From a virus, in IMG/VR virus record IMGVR_UViG_3300031877_000338, positions 1 to 40,223 of that record: DNA of 40,223 bases. One strand, given 5' to 3'. The notes beneath the pieces were generated by a model, which ran no database searches, was not told where the DNA came from, and saw only the letters and a program-made list of their open reading frames with translations. Positions 8,541 through 16,151 of the stretch are shown piece by piece. The position numbers were made by a program, and so were the translations under genes. Every line of letters begins with the position of its first letter. The first letter of the stretch is position 1.

Positions 8541-8767
8541 TGGGGGAACGAAATATTCAGGTATGGCAGACCTTACGGAGGGCGTATTTGGATCTCTTCT
8601 TCGAGACAGGCGATACGAATAGCGCACCTTGCCAGAGACTAGCCAGAGTCATAATCGCGGCGGGTTACGGCTATTGGTTTCACTACCTCATAAGAGAAAT
8701 CAATACTGCTGAGAAAGAGGCCATAGGATTTTTGATTGAGAAGGATGGGGGTTTGCTTCCTTATTGA
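8537..8767 (+). CDS. Hypothetical helical protein, 76 aa
   Basis: No family recognised. There are two possible ATG starts, 8537 and 8540; the second is better spaced (6 nt) from AAGGAG. The protein is amphipathic, with aromatic-rich YLDLFFETGDTNS and GYGYWFHYLIREI. It is translationally coupled to the micro-membrane protein. About 80 bp without a convincing gene separate it from the nucleotidyltransferase. Confidence 0.55.
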   Translation: MMGERNIQVWQTLRRAYLDLFFETGDTNSAPCQRLARVIIAAGYGYWFHYLIREINTAEKEAIGFLIEKDGGLLPY

Positions 8768-8846
8768 TAGTGCAGTGGTTACAGATGCCATATACACGCC
8801 ATAGTCATGCCTTAGCGGTGGTTTCCCTGAGTTGTGAGGTGATGCC

Positions 8847-9761
8847 ATGTCTTTTGAGCTTGCAAAGATACAGGAGTTAACACGAACAGGCGAAGTGGAC
8901 TTAGAAAAATCAGGAGAGCGTATCATCAGGAACGCGCCTCAATTTGTCTGGATAGAAGGATTCCTGTGCGCCGCTGGATCGTACTTTTACGAGCGTGAGG
9001 ATGATCGAGAACCCAACGATATTGACGTGATCGTCCGCGCGGATGAGGACGATCATGGATTCAAGGTAGCCCTTGGCGCCGATTTGCGGTTAAAAGTAGA
9101 TAGGATTCTCGAAGCCAGAACCGGTCTGAAGTCAAGCCATTGGCACGCTGAACCGCACGGCCCGGACTGGAGGTATCAGCCGCTCTACGATCTGGTCTTA
9201 GCGCCACACAAACCGGAAGAAGTCAGAGAGGTAAACGAGCCTGAGTTTGCCAGCGAATTTTATAAAACTTACGCGAGAGATAAATGTATGGAGTGCGGAG
9301 AGCCACCTGAATTTGAAATCCTTTGGGCGGAGGGGATGGCGCACGCGTGGTTTTGTTCAAAACATACTGGCGAATTTATAAGACAGCGTAGCGAAGATAT
9401 AGACTACATAAAAGCTGTGGACGAAACGGCCTCAATAAAATTCCAGAACAACAGGGGTCCCAATATCAAAGATAAACTGATTGCAGAATTCCTAAAACTG
9501 GATTTACCATCATTCCGCCAGGAAGGAATAGACGATGACCTGAAAGACCCGAAGGCTAATTGGAAGGAATTACTTGCTGATCATCGCTATCTGCACATTG
9601 GTTACTATAGGTTAAAATCAGGAAAGAAGTGGGGAGATTGGACTGAGGGCGATGTGGTGAGCTATCACGCGGCGGTGATATCAGCATTAAGAAAGCTATT
9701 TTTTCCCATGATACCCATGAGGCTTGGAGAAAAAGAATGCGGGATCACTACTACCATCTGA
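8847..9761 (+). CDS. Pol-beta-superfamily nucleotidyltransferase with zinc motif
   Basis: 304 residues. The nucleotidyltransferase signature is readable: Gly44-Ser45, then Asp58-Ile-Asp60 (NDIDVIV), and a third acidic position at Asp115 in the strand LYDLVLAP. A putative zinc site follows with C147-x2-C150 and the downstream FCSKH. The C-terminal third is helical (DLPSFRQEGIDDDLKDPK). Such enzymes transfer nucleotides to nucleic acids, proteins or small molecules. Together with the ligase fusion this may form an end-processing set (inference). Start is ATG 8847 with GAGGTG 6 nt before it. Confidence 0.65.
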   Translation: MSFELAKIQELTRTGEVDLEKSGERIIRNAPQFVWIEGFLCAAGSYFYEREDDREPNDIDVIVRADEDDHGFKVALGADLRLKVDRILEARTGLKSSHWHAEPHGPDWRYQPLYDLVLAPHKPEEVREVNEPEFASEFYKTYARDKCMECGEPPEFEILWAEGMAHAWFCSKHTGEFIRQRSEDIDYIKAVDETASIKFQNNRGPNIKDKLIAEFLKLDLPSFRQEGIDDDLKDPKANWKELLADHRYLHIGYYRLKSGKKWGDWTEGDVVSYHAAVISALRKLFFPMIPMRLGEKECGITTTI

Positions 9762-9795
9762 GACATAATCCTTGATTTGAAGGAGGTGGCCTGAG

Positions 9796-10302
9796 GTGGG
9801 TAAAGCACAGTGGGCTATAGAATTGGATTTCCGCTCCGCGAGACAGGAGACGATAAAGCCACCCTCAGAGTCAGAGGTCAAAGAGTGGGACGAAAAACGA
9901 GGGCAGCTTCTAAAGGAAATCTCCAAGTTCGTCTCCATAATCCAGAAGAAGGAGGACGAGCGGATCGTCTGTGGAGTGGTGTACGAGCCGGACATAGTAG
10001 ATGCACAAGGCGATAGGGCGTCGGAAACGGAGATAAAGAAGGCCTGCTACAAGTTCATGGAGAACGTACAGAGGTTCGGAGAGAACCACGTCAGGGACTC
10101 CATCAGATGGGCATTTGGGGCGAAGCCGATCGCAAAGGTGCTGGAGAACTACATCGCGCCTGTGGATTTCATGATAGAGAGTCAGCTTGTAAGGAGAGGC
10201 AGTTGGGTTCTGATAACCAGGGTGATGGATGAGGAAATCTGGGCGAAGATAAAGTCCGGTGAGATAACTGGCTACTCCATGGCTGGAAGGTCAAAGCATT
10301 AG
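9796..10302 (+). CDS. XkdF-type prohead protease, N-terminal catalytic part
   Basis: 168 residues matching the XkdF putative serine protease domain: CGVVYEPDIVDAQGD near residues 54-68, a conserved histidine in FGENHVRDS, the VDFMIES strand, WVLITRVMDEEIWAKIKSGE, and the ending TGYSMAG near residues 159-165, where a catalytic serine is expected. In related proteins the chain continues into a region of the type LxDLDLDEISxVxxPAN, which here begins the next ORF 460 bp downstream. GTG 9796 is preceded by AGGAGG. It probably matures the prohead by cleaving scaffold and capsid. Confidence 0.85.
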   Translation: MGKAQWAIELDFRSARQETIKPPSESEVKEWDEKRGQLLKEISKFVSIIQKKEDERIVCGVVYEPDIVDAQGDRASETEIKKACYKFMENVQRFGENHVRDSIRWAFGAKPIAKVLENYIAPVDFMIESQLVRRGSWVLITRVMDEEIWAKIKSGEITGYSMAGRSKH

Positions 10303-10313
10303 GCAGTTTTCAG

Positions 10314-10343
10314 TTGACTTTTAAGATAGCTTTGTGGTATGAT
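10314..10343 (+). promoter_or_regulatory. Extended -10 promoter of the structured RNA
   Basis: TTGACT (10314-10319), 18-bp spacer, TATGAT (10338-10343) with a TGG extension directly upstream. It starts 11 bp after the stop of the protease gene, so the RNA downstream has a promoter independent of the late operon. The predicted start site is near 10350. Confidence 0.75.
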
Positions 10344-10349
10344 CGATAC

Positions 10350-10699
10350 CGGAGCCGGAAACCTCCAAAAACCAAAAGAGAAATCTCTGGCGGAGAAATC
10401 TCTGCCAGAGACCTATTAACCTTGATCATTTCCGCGAGAAGCGGTTAATGATGTGACCTTGCCGGGCTGGTCACGTAAATAATCCCGCCCGGCCGTCGCA
10501 CACTGCCATCGATAACGCAGTGAAAGGGAAGCGGGCGACTCCTCGTAAGCTACTGAGCTAGACTTACGGAAAGCCCGTACAATAGGTCAGTAAGTCTTTC
10601 GCCCTACTGGATAGGGTCGGTCAGGATCAAGATAAGCACAAAGTGGATGCCTGAGCTTGTGAAGGATTACCAACAGGCTTGCGCATCCACTTTTTTTTT
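10350..10699 (+). ncRNA. Structured RNA of ~350 nt with two pseudoknots, unknown class
   Basis: The RNA lies between a promoter and an intrinsic terminator. Helices seen: TCTCTGGC/GCCAGAGA (10384-10391 with 10404-10411) continued by GAG/CTC under an AAAT loop; ATCATT plus CCGC with GCGG plus AATGAT (10425-10452); GTGACC/GGTCAC (10453-10458 with 10469-10474) whose loop GCCGGGC pairs with GCCCGGC at 10487-10493, a GC-only pseudoknot; CACTGC/GCAGTG (10501-10522); GCGGGC/GCCCGT enclosing CGTAAG/CTTACG, whose loop TACTGA pairs with TCAGTA at 10587-10592, a second pseudoknot; CCCTA/TAGGG (10602-10616). GACTTAC (10561-10567) can instead pair with GTAAGTC (10590-10596), giving an alternative fold. 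It lacks a tmRNA T-arm/CCA end, RNase P landmarks and a complete group I core. It may be a phage structured RNA, a packaging-type RNA, or an intervening sequence. Confidence 0.8.
10641..10699 (+). terminator. Intrinsic terminator of the structured RNA
   Basis: AAGTGGATGC (10641-10650) pairs perfectly with GCATCCACTT (10683-10692). An inner stem AGCTTGT/ACAGGCT and a run of nine T follow the usual layout. Full read-through of the late operon would have to pass this site, so expression of downstream capsid genes may depend on antitermination or an unseen promoter. Confidence 0.9.
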
Positions 10700-10761
10700 G
10701 CCGGCCGGCGATGGGGGGTGCTCAAGCGTAGGGTGGAGAGGAACGAGGGAGGCGATAGCAG

Positions 10762-11730
10762 ATGCAGGGGAATTTAGAGAAAAGGGATCTCAAAGACATA
10801 GACTTAGACGAGATCTCATTTGTTAAGACTCCAGCCAACAAGAGGACATTTCTTTTCTATAAGGGGCTGGAGAAAGCAGGCGACTACGTATGCCCTGAGT
10901 GTGGATACAAGAAAACGTTTGACAAACCTGTCCGTAATCCAAAGTGTCCGAAGTGTGGGACGATAATGGAGTGCGCGTCGGGGAAGTCGGAGGACGGATC
11001 AATGGAGCTTAAGAAAGATCAGAAGCTAGAGGAGTTTGTAAAGAGTTTTGAGGGCGATGGCTTCACCTGGGGTAGCATCGATCTGGCGAAAGAGTACAAA
11101 GAATTTCTGGGTGAGGAGATGGAGAGCGAGCAGGTTGAGAAGCAGAAGAAGCTACCTGAGAAGGTGTATAACGCCATCAAAGGGGCTTTCAATATCTTAA
11201 ACAAGTATAAGGACGACCTGCCATCGGACTTGAGGTCGGCTGTCGAGTCCTTAGCGAAGTACGCCGCTGGCAAGTATCCATACCCTAAGCCCTATAAGAA
11301 AGGCGAGGAGGAGGAGGGCGAGGATGTGGAGAAATCAGGCAAGAAGCTCTCGAAGGACACCATCGGAAAATTGATGGCGATCAGGAAGATCCTGGACGAA
11401 CTTCTACCAGAAGATGTGAAGAAGGCCCTCGAGGAAGAGGCGAAAGAGCCTGACCCTATCGCTATACTGAAGAGTATATCCGACAGTTTGACAGCCTTTG
11501 GCAAGCGGCTTGAGAAGCTGGAGAAGGGCGAAGGCGGGAAGGAAGAGTCCGGCGATGGCAAGGGTGAGGACGAAGGGCCAGCCGACGAAGTAACGAAGCA
11601 GCTAGAGGCCATTGCGGATCGGCTTGATACACTGGAGAAGCAGAAGCCGGCGAAGAAGGGCCTCGAGGGGGATGGCAAGGAAGAACTGGCAAAGTCAGAC
11701 GAGGATCTCTGGCCTAGTGTGAAGGTCTGA
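10762..11730 (+). CDS. XkdF C-terminal region fused to zinc ribbon and scaffold-like tail
   Basis: 322 residues. It opens with LKDIDLDEISFVKTPANK, which normally follows the XkdF protease domain in one chain. Next is a zinc ribbon (CPECG near residue 44, CPKCG near residue 63). The rest is very rich in Lys and Glu, with helices such as LTAFGKRLEKLEK and ADRLDTLEKQK, as expected for a scaffold or delta-type domain. An in-frame stop at 10756-10758 and GGGAGG 9 nt before ATG 10762 show it is translated separately. Thus the protease and scaffold halves are split by the RNA gene. The product probably guides prohead assembly and is removed by the protease. Confidence 0.75.
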   Translation: MQGNLEKRDLKDIDLDEISFVKTPANKRTFLFYKGLEKAGDYVCPECGYKKTFDKPVRNPKCPKCGTIMECASGKSEDGSMELKKDQKLEEFVKSFEGDGFTWGSIDLAKEYKEFLGEEMESEQVEKQKKLPEKVYNAIKGAFNILNKYKDDLPSDLRSAVESLAKYAAGKYPYPKPYKKGEEEEGEDVEKSGKKLSKDTIGKLMAIRKILDELLPEDVKKALEEEAKEPDPIAILKSISDSLTAFGKRLEKLEKGEGGKEESGDGKGEDEGPADEVTKQLEAIADRLDTLEKQKPAKKGLEGDGKEELAKSDEDLWPSVKV

Positions 11731-11735
11731 GGAGA

Positions 11736-11830
11736 GTAATCAGTAATCAGAAATCAGAAATCAGTAAACAGTAGACAGTAGACAGTAGACAGTAATCTGA
11801 TAACTGTTCGCTGATAACTGATTACTAATA
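11736..11830. repeat. Heptad inverted-repeat tract 1
   Basis: Left arm of 7-bp units of the type GTAATCA and GTAGACA, right arm of units of the type CTGATAA and CTGATTA. The arms are complementary (GTAATCAG with CTGATTAC), so the tract can fold into a long imperfect hairpin. It separates the scaffold-like gene from the capsid gene. Confidence 0.85.
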
Positions 11831-11847
11831 TAAAGAGGTGAACAATA

Positions 11848-12966
11848 ATGCTTACTAACAGGCGACTACTTAACATGCAGGAGAAGGTGGACTTGATACA
11901 GAAGATGGTATCGCTGCCCGCCATTACGTTATCAGCGGAGGAGGCGGATAGGTTCATAGAGTGCGTCTGGGATCGGAGCGTGATGAAGAACCACGCGAGA
12001 TTGGTGAAGATGGATCACCAGACAAAGAACGTGAGGGCAATAGGTCTGGGCACATCCCGGATTCTGAAGCCGGCAGCCACCTTCACGCAGTCCGACTATG
12101 TAAAGGAATTTGAGGAGAACAGGATCCAGCTTTCGTCTAAGGAGCTTCGCGCCTGTGTTGTGATATACGACAAGGATCTAGAGGACATAAACGTTGGGAC
12201 GCCACAGGCGTTCAAGAACACGGTTATGTCCATGGTTCAGAAGAAGATGGCGGAGGAGCTAGACGAGATCTACTGGATAGCTGATAATCATAGTCTATCG
12301 GGATTCGCCAACACGGATGCCAGGAGCGTCATGGACGGTTGGCGATACCAGTTGGATCACAGCCAGTCAGGGGAGGATTATGAGAACGATGTGGTTGGTA
12401 GTTGCGTCCTTCTGGACGCGTCAAACACGATCGGGGCGAGGGCAGGCAGCTTCTCACTTACCACCAGTCAGGCTATAGCCGAGCAGAACGCAAGCGCGCC
12501 CTACAACTGGGAGTTTAAGTGGGTAGACATGCTGAAGTATCTACCTTCACAGTACAAGCTCGGGGGCTTGAAGAAGCTCAGGTTCTTCTTAAACGATCAG
12601 GTCCTGGACAACTACATAGAGGCATTGATGGATCGCTCCACTCCTTTAGGCGATAGCGTACTAACTGGAAAAGAGATGCTCCATTTCGGCATGGTTCCTG
12701 TAGTTCCGTGCCCGCTGATGCCGACGACTATGAAGATAGACACGGTGGACGCCCAGAAGGAAGCTCTGAAGTCGGATGGCACACTAACTGACTGTCTATT
12801 AACACACGAGGAAAACTTGATCATAGGTGTGCAGAAGGATATACAGATGGAGGGCGAGCGGTCGGCTGCTGATAGAGCCAACTACTTCTTCTTCACAATA
12901 CGAGCTGACGTGGCGATAGAAGATGTCCACGCGTGTGTACTGTTGAAGAGGTTGAAGGTAGTATGA
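11848..12966 (+). CDS. Major capsid protein, HK97-like fold
   Basis: 372 residues, typical length. It builds the icosahedral shell. Features are an N-terminal helical segment, an E-loop-like region with a conserved aromatic and charged pattern (AATFTQSDYVKEFEENRIQLSSKELRA at ~75-101), a long spine helix (AFKNTVMSMVQKKMAEELDEIYWI), the P-domain MLKYLPSQYK, and the C-terminal TIRADVAIEDVHACVLLK, a common ending of HK97-fold shells. Start is ATG 11848 with GAGGTG upstream. It is flanked by heptad tracts on both sides. Confidence 0.88.
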   Translation: MLTNRRLLNMQEKVDLIQKMVSLPAITLSAEEADRFIECVWDRSVMKNHARLVKMDHQTKNVRAIGLGTSRILKPAATFTQSDYVKEFEENRIQLSSKELRACVVIYDKDLEDINVGTPQAFKNTVMSMVQKKMAEELDEIYWIADNHSLSGFANTDARSVMDGWRYQLDHSQSGEDYENDVVGSCVLLDASNTIGARAGSFSLTTSQAIAEQNASAPYNWEFKWVDMLKYLPSQYKLGGLKKLRFFLNDQVLDNYIEALMDRSTPLGDSVLTGKEMLHFGMVPVVPCPLMPTTMKIDTVDAQKEALKSDGTLTDCLLTHEENLIIGVQKDIQMEGERSAADRANYFFFTIRADVAIEDVHACVLLKRLKVV

Positions 12967-13030
12967 TACAGTTTACAGTTTACAGTTTACAGTTTACCGA
13001 TCACTGATCACTGATCACTGATAACTGATC
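12967..13030. repeat. Heptad inverted-repeat tract 2
   Basis: GTTTACA repeated about four times, then CACTGAT repeated about three times and one CTGATAA unit. It has the same arm order (CAGT-type units first, ACTG-type units second) as the other tracts and lies directly after the capsid stop. Confidence 0.85.
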
Positions 13031-13051
13031 ATCTGCGAACGGAGTGAGTTT

Positions 13052-13345
13052 ATGCCTGAAAGGTGGGAAGTAACGAACTTTGGTAATAGGGGCACGCTCT
13101 CACACGAGGGCAAACAGGTATTCATAGCTGTAGGAAGGACCATCGAGGTAAAGGACAAATCTCTAGCGGAGGCACTCAGCAAGTTTCCGAGAATAGGTGT
13201 GAAATTAAATTTAAGGGCTATGCTGAGGTCTGAACTGATGGCGCTTGCCAAGAAGCGAGGTGTTAAGCTGAGCTTCCCTGCCAACTATACCAAAGAAGCG
13301 ATACTAGAGTTGCTTGAGAGGGAGGAGAGGAAAAATGGGATTTAG
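13052..13345 (+). CDS. Small head-region protein with SAP/HeH-like C-terminus
   Basis: 97 residues. The N-terminal half is beta-rich (GRTIEVKDKSLAEALSKFP). The C-terminal ~35 residues (RSELMALAKKRGVKLSFPAN, then KEAILELLE) resemble the helix-extended-helix SAP/Rho-N fold that binds nucleic acid or proteins. Head operons often carry such small proteins after the capsid gene. It overlaps the start of the next gene by 11 nt. ATG 13052 follows GGAG. Confidence 0.55.
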   Translation: MPERWEVTNFGNRGTLSHEGKQVFIAVGRTIEVKDKSLAEALSKFPRIGVKLNLRAMLRSELMALAKKRGVKLSFPANYTKEAILELLEREERKNGI

Positions 13346-14171
13346 ACGAGATTTAAGCGGGCTTGATACAGACATAAATCAAGCGCTTGGCAGGGTAATC
13401 CAGCAAGCCTTCAAATATGGTATAGATTGCGATATCATACATGGTGGTTTGCTAGAGGGTTGCGTAGAGCAAGGCATATATGAGCAGAGTGCGACACAAA
13501 AATATGTGATCGGCTCTAAGCGAAGGTTACCTGATGGCCGAGAGTTCATATATGCCAAAGCTGGTGGAGTAGCGCTTGGAAAGGCTCTCATGTGTGAGGG
13601 ACCTGTGGGTATATCAAACTACAGAGAGCAGGTTCAGACTGGTTACGGTTGGGCTGCAGGAGCGAAGTCAGGGACTATCCTGATCACCACTGGCGCGACG
13701 CCGGCCGTAGACGCGTGGAAGGACGGCTATATGGTCGTCAATAAGGGAACCGGTCTGGGTCAGCTCCACAAAATCAAGAGCAACACTTCACACGCGACAA
13801 TTCCTACTGTCACACTCTACGACGCGATAGTCGCTGCTTTTGCTGCGACCGCAGAGGTGACCATCATAGCGAATCCTTTTAACGGGACTATAGTATGCCC
13901 GGTGACGACTCTGACTTCGCCGCCGGCTGGTATCCCACTGATTGCCGTGGACATAGGATACTATTACTGGTCTCAGGTGAAAGGACCTGCTCCTATAACC
14001 GTAGATACAGGCGACACGCTGGTCATAGGCGAGCCGTGCGCCTCCGCTGGAACGAACGCTGTGGCTGGCGCGGCTGGCCCCGCAGTGACGCTGGAGGGCC
14101 ATTACGGAAAAGTTCTGTACATTGGCACAGCCGATGAGATCGCCATTGTCCAGTTGGACCTGGGTTGGTAA
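13335..14171 (+). CDS. Structural protein, probable capsid decoration or head appendage
   Basis: 278 residues from ATG 13335, chosen because GGAGGAGAGG lies directly upstream; an upstream in-frame codon at 13314 is weaker. It is rich in Gly, Ala, Thr and Val with beta-strand patterns (GTILITTGATPAVDAW, TVTLYDAIVAAFAAT, and the end KVLYIGTADEIAIVQLDLGW). The sequence has the look of virion decoration or head-fibre proteins coded next to the capsid gene. No catalytic motif is visible. Confidence 0.55.
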   Translation: MGFRRDLSGLDTDINQALGRVIQQAFKYGIDCDIIHGGLLEGCVEQGIYEQSATQKYVIGSKRRLPDGREFIYAKAGGVALGKALMCEGPVGISNYREQVQTGYGWAAGAKSGTILITTGATPAVDAWKDGYMVVNKGTGLGQLHKIKSNTSHATIPTVTLYDAIVAAFAATAEVTIIANPFNGTIVCPVTTLTSPPAGIPLIAVDIGYYYWSQVKGPAPITVDTGDTLVIGEPCASAGTNAVAGAAGPAVTLEGHYGKVLYIGTADEIAIVQLDLGW

Positions 14172-14182
14172 ATCAGGAGGGT

Positions 14183-14280
14183 AATCAGTAAACAGTTTAC
14201 AGTTTACAGTTTACAGTTTTCAGTTTACTAACCACTGATAACTGATAACTGACAACTGATAACTGATAACTGACAACTCA
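14183..14280. repeat. Heptad inverted-repeat tract 3
   Basis: GTTTACA units, then CTGATAA and CTGACAA units (plus strand) with a short central join TACTAACCA. CAGT-type units precede ACTG-type units. The tract sits between the decoration gene and the XhlA-like gene. Confidence 0.85.
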
Positions 14281-14307
14281 TTTAACGCTGCAAGAGAGGT
14301 GTCTGAA

Positions 14308-14568
14308 TTGGAGACTATCGAGATAAGGGCAAGTCCGCCCACAAGCCGCCTCTATGAGAGGAGATTCGAGTTGGATGACGAAGAAATCCTCAAGCTGTGG
14401 CGTGAGATGCCTCAGCTTACTGAGCGAATAGCCGGGTTGGAGAAGCAGGTCTCGGAGAGCGGAGATAGGATAAAGCGTCTGGAGACTTGGCTTGTAACAA
14501 GCCTGATAATGCTGGTTGTTAATCTATCAACGACCTTAGTTGGCATATTGCTAAGAATGGGGAAGTGA
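14308..14568 (+). CDS. Coiled-coil membrane protein, XhlA-like
   Basis: 86 residues from TTG 14308; GTG 14299 in the same frame is the alternative. TTG is preferred because AGAGG is spaced 8 nt from it and abuts the GTG. The middle is a coiled coil (ERIAGLEKQVSESGDRIKRL) and the C-terminus one membrane helix (SLIMLVVNLSTTLVGILL). The layout matches haemolysin XhlA-type phage proteins that sit at the membrane and assist holins. Its location in the head region rather than with the endolysin is unusual, so an injection or membrane-anchoring role is possible. Confidence 0.5.
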   Translation: METIEIRASPPTSRLYERRFELDDEEILKLWREMPQLTERIAGLEKQVSESGDRIKRLETWLVTSLIMLVVNLSTTLVGILLRMGK

Positions 14569-16148
14569 TTGTGGCGCACGATACCAAGACAAGCCTGGCC
14601 GCCAGAGATGGAAGCTATGTACTAGAAGAAGCCGCTGGCGAAGCAGAGGTTGGCAGGACGCGGTTCGCGAAAAAATTTAAGGTAGGGCCTGGGCGATTCC
14701 GAGTAGGTAGCTCGATCGGCCCGATACACTATAGGCTCAACCCATTCGATGATACCGAGCCGTTCAAAGAGATAGACCTGACGGTAAGAGGAACACCGGA
14801 TGAGCCGTGGGGTGCCGCCTGCCTCACTAACGGGTACCAGGTGAAGTTCTGGCAGAGAAGAGATGTATCTGGAAGGGTTGTCAGGTACGTCGCCAGGTAC
14901 GAGCGCGCTGGCAGGTGGCTTGACATCGCGCCTGTAGTTCTACTTTGGGAGAACGACCTGGGCCAGCGTCAACTTATCTCAAGGGTCTTAGCAGCCGGCG
15001 CCCCGACGATAGACAATCAACTTAATCAGGTGTCGTGGTCAGGCGCGTTCGGGCCTGGAGTAGACTACGGGTATAATCTCCGGCCGGACGAGTTTTTCAA
15101 GACTCTTATCATTAACGATAGGTCGAGTTTACCTGCGCCAACGATAAGTTCTACTGGTCTAAGGCTCACTTTCATAGTAGCTCTATCGTGGGGTGAATTG
15201 TCGAGAGCATCCAACTACTTCGCTTCCAGGATCACACCGCTGGAGCTATCATCTGGTGATGAGGGATTGGAGCGCGGGGATGAGGAGTACATCCAGCCTG
15301 AGACCTTTTCTTTTCAGGATGAGCACCGCCGTGATGTATGGTGGATGCGTCGGCCACTGGCGTGGGGTAGCTCTGAGGAGCTTGTGGTCCTACCTGTCCA
15401 GTGGCGTCTCAGAAGAAGAGGCAATTTCGTGTTTGCTCTAGTCAGTGTCTCAGCCAGAGACTTGATGGATCCTGGATTAGTCTATCCTGTCTACATTGAC
15501 ACATCTATCCCTGAAGAGCAGGTAGGGGCAAGCGCGGATGATTGTGAGCGAGCCTACGGCACTACTGGCGGGTTCTGGTTGACCTCGATTTGTCAGGCAG
15601 GGTGGTACTCCGCTACTTATGCACAATGGAGTTCTGGATTCAGGTTTCAGACGGTCCCGATCCCGCAGGGAGCGACGATAGACTCAGCGAAGATAAATAT
15701 GTGTTCCTACGCTAACCTCAGCACGACGGTAGTAAGGACAAAGTTACGCTGTGAGGATGTAGATAACGCGCCTGCGTTCTCCGATATAACGAACTGGGAT
15801 GCTAGATTTCCTTCCGGTGTGACCACTGAATATGTAGCGTGGGATGGCATACCTGCATGGACGAAAGATGTATGGTACGAGAGTCCCTCCTTCGCCCTTG
15901 CCGTTCAGGAAGTAGTTGGAAGAGCGGGTTGGGTCTCCAATAACAACTTAGTCGTGTTCTGGGATGATTACGACGACCGTTCCGACCATAACAGCAACTG
16001 CCGTCGTCAGTGTTATGGGTATGATATAGATACCTCAAAGGCGACGAAGTTTAATGCAAGCTACGAAGAAGCAGCGGCGGGTCAGCCAACCATGCGAAGA
16101 TGGGGCGGTGTGCCGGGGATGCAAATGACAGGACGAAGGAGTTGGTAA
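14565..16148 (+). CDS. Virion appendage protein with C-terminal beta-sandwich
   Basis: 527 residues. The N-terminal half has many Arg, Trp and Phe strands without a recognised family. The C-terminal ~170 residues contain GFRFQTVPIPQGATIDSAKI, then NWDAR, PAWTKDVWYESPS and NLVVFWDDYDDRSDH, a pattern I associate with DNRLRE-like or carbohydrate-binding beta-sandwiches seen in surface and virion proteins. It probably mediates adsorption or decorates the head or neck. GTG 14565 overlaps the upstream stop. Confidence 0.5.
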   Translation: MIVAHDTKTSLAARDGSYVLEEAAGEAEVGRTRFAKKFKVGPGRFRVGSSIGPIHYRLNPFDDTEPFKEIDLTVRGTPDEPWGAACLTNGYQVKFWQRRDVSGRVVRYVARYERAGRWLDIAPVVLLWENDLGQRQLISRVLAAGAPTIDNQLNQVSWSGAFGPGVDYGYNLRPDEFFKTLIINDRSSLPAPTISSTGLRLTFIVALSWGELSRASNYFASRITPLELSSGDEGLERGDEEYIQPETFSFQDEHRRDVWWMRRPLAWGSSEELVVLPVQWRLRRRGNFVFALVSVSARDLMDPGLVYPVYIDTSIPEEQVGASADDCERAYGTTGGFWLTSICQAGWYSATYAQWSSGFRFQTVPIPQGATIDSAKINMCSYANLSTTVVRTKLRCEDVDNAPAFSDITNWDARFPSGVTTEYVAWDGIPAWTKDVWYESPSFALAVQEVVGRAGWVSNNNLVVFWDDYDDRSDHNSNCRRQCYGYDIDTSKATKFNASYEEAAAGQPTMRRWGGVPGMQMTGRRSW

Positions 16149-16151
16149 GTA

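Noticed and set aside
10543-10578. Hammerhead-like CTGA...GAAA in the structured RNA
   Set aside because: The conserved CUGANGA core and stem III are missing.
10557-10640. Group I intron core (AGACTT and AAGATA-like elements) in the structured RNA
   Set aside because: P7 would have only three pairs, and there is no room for P4-P6 between the strands that would form P3. The RNA also has its own promoter and terminator.
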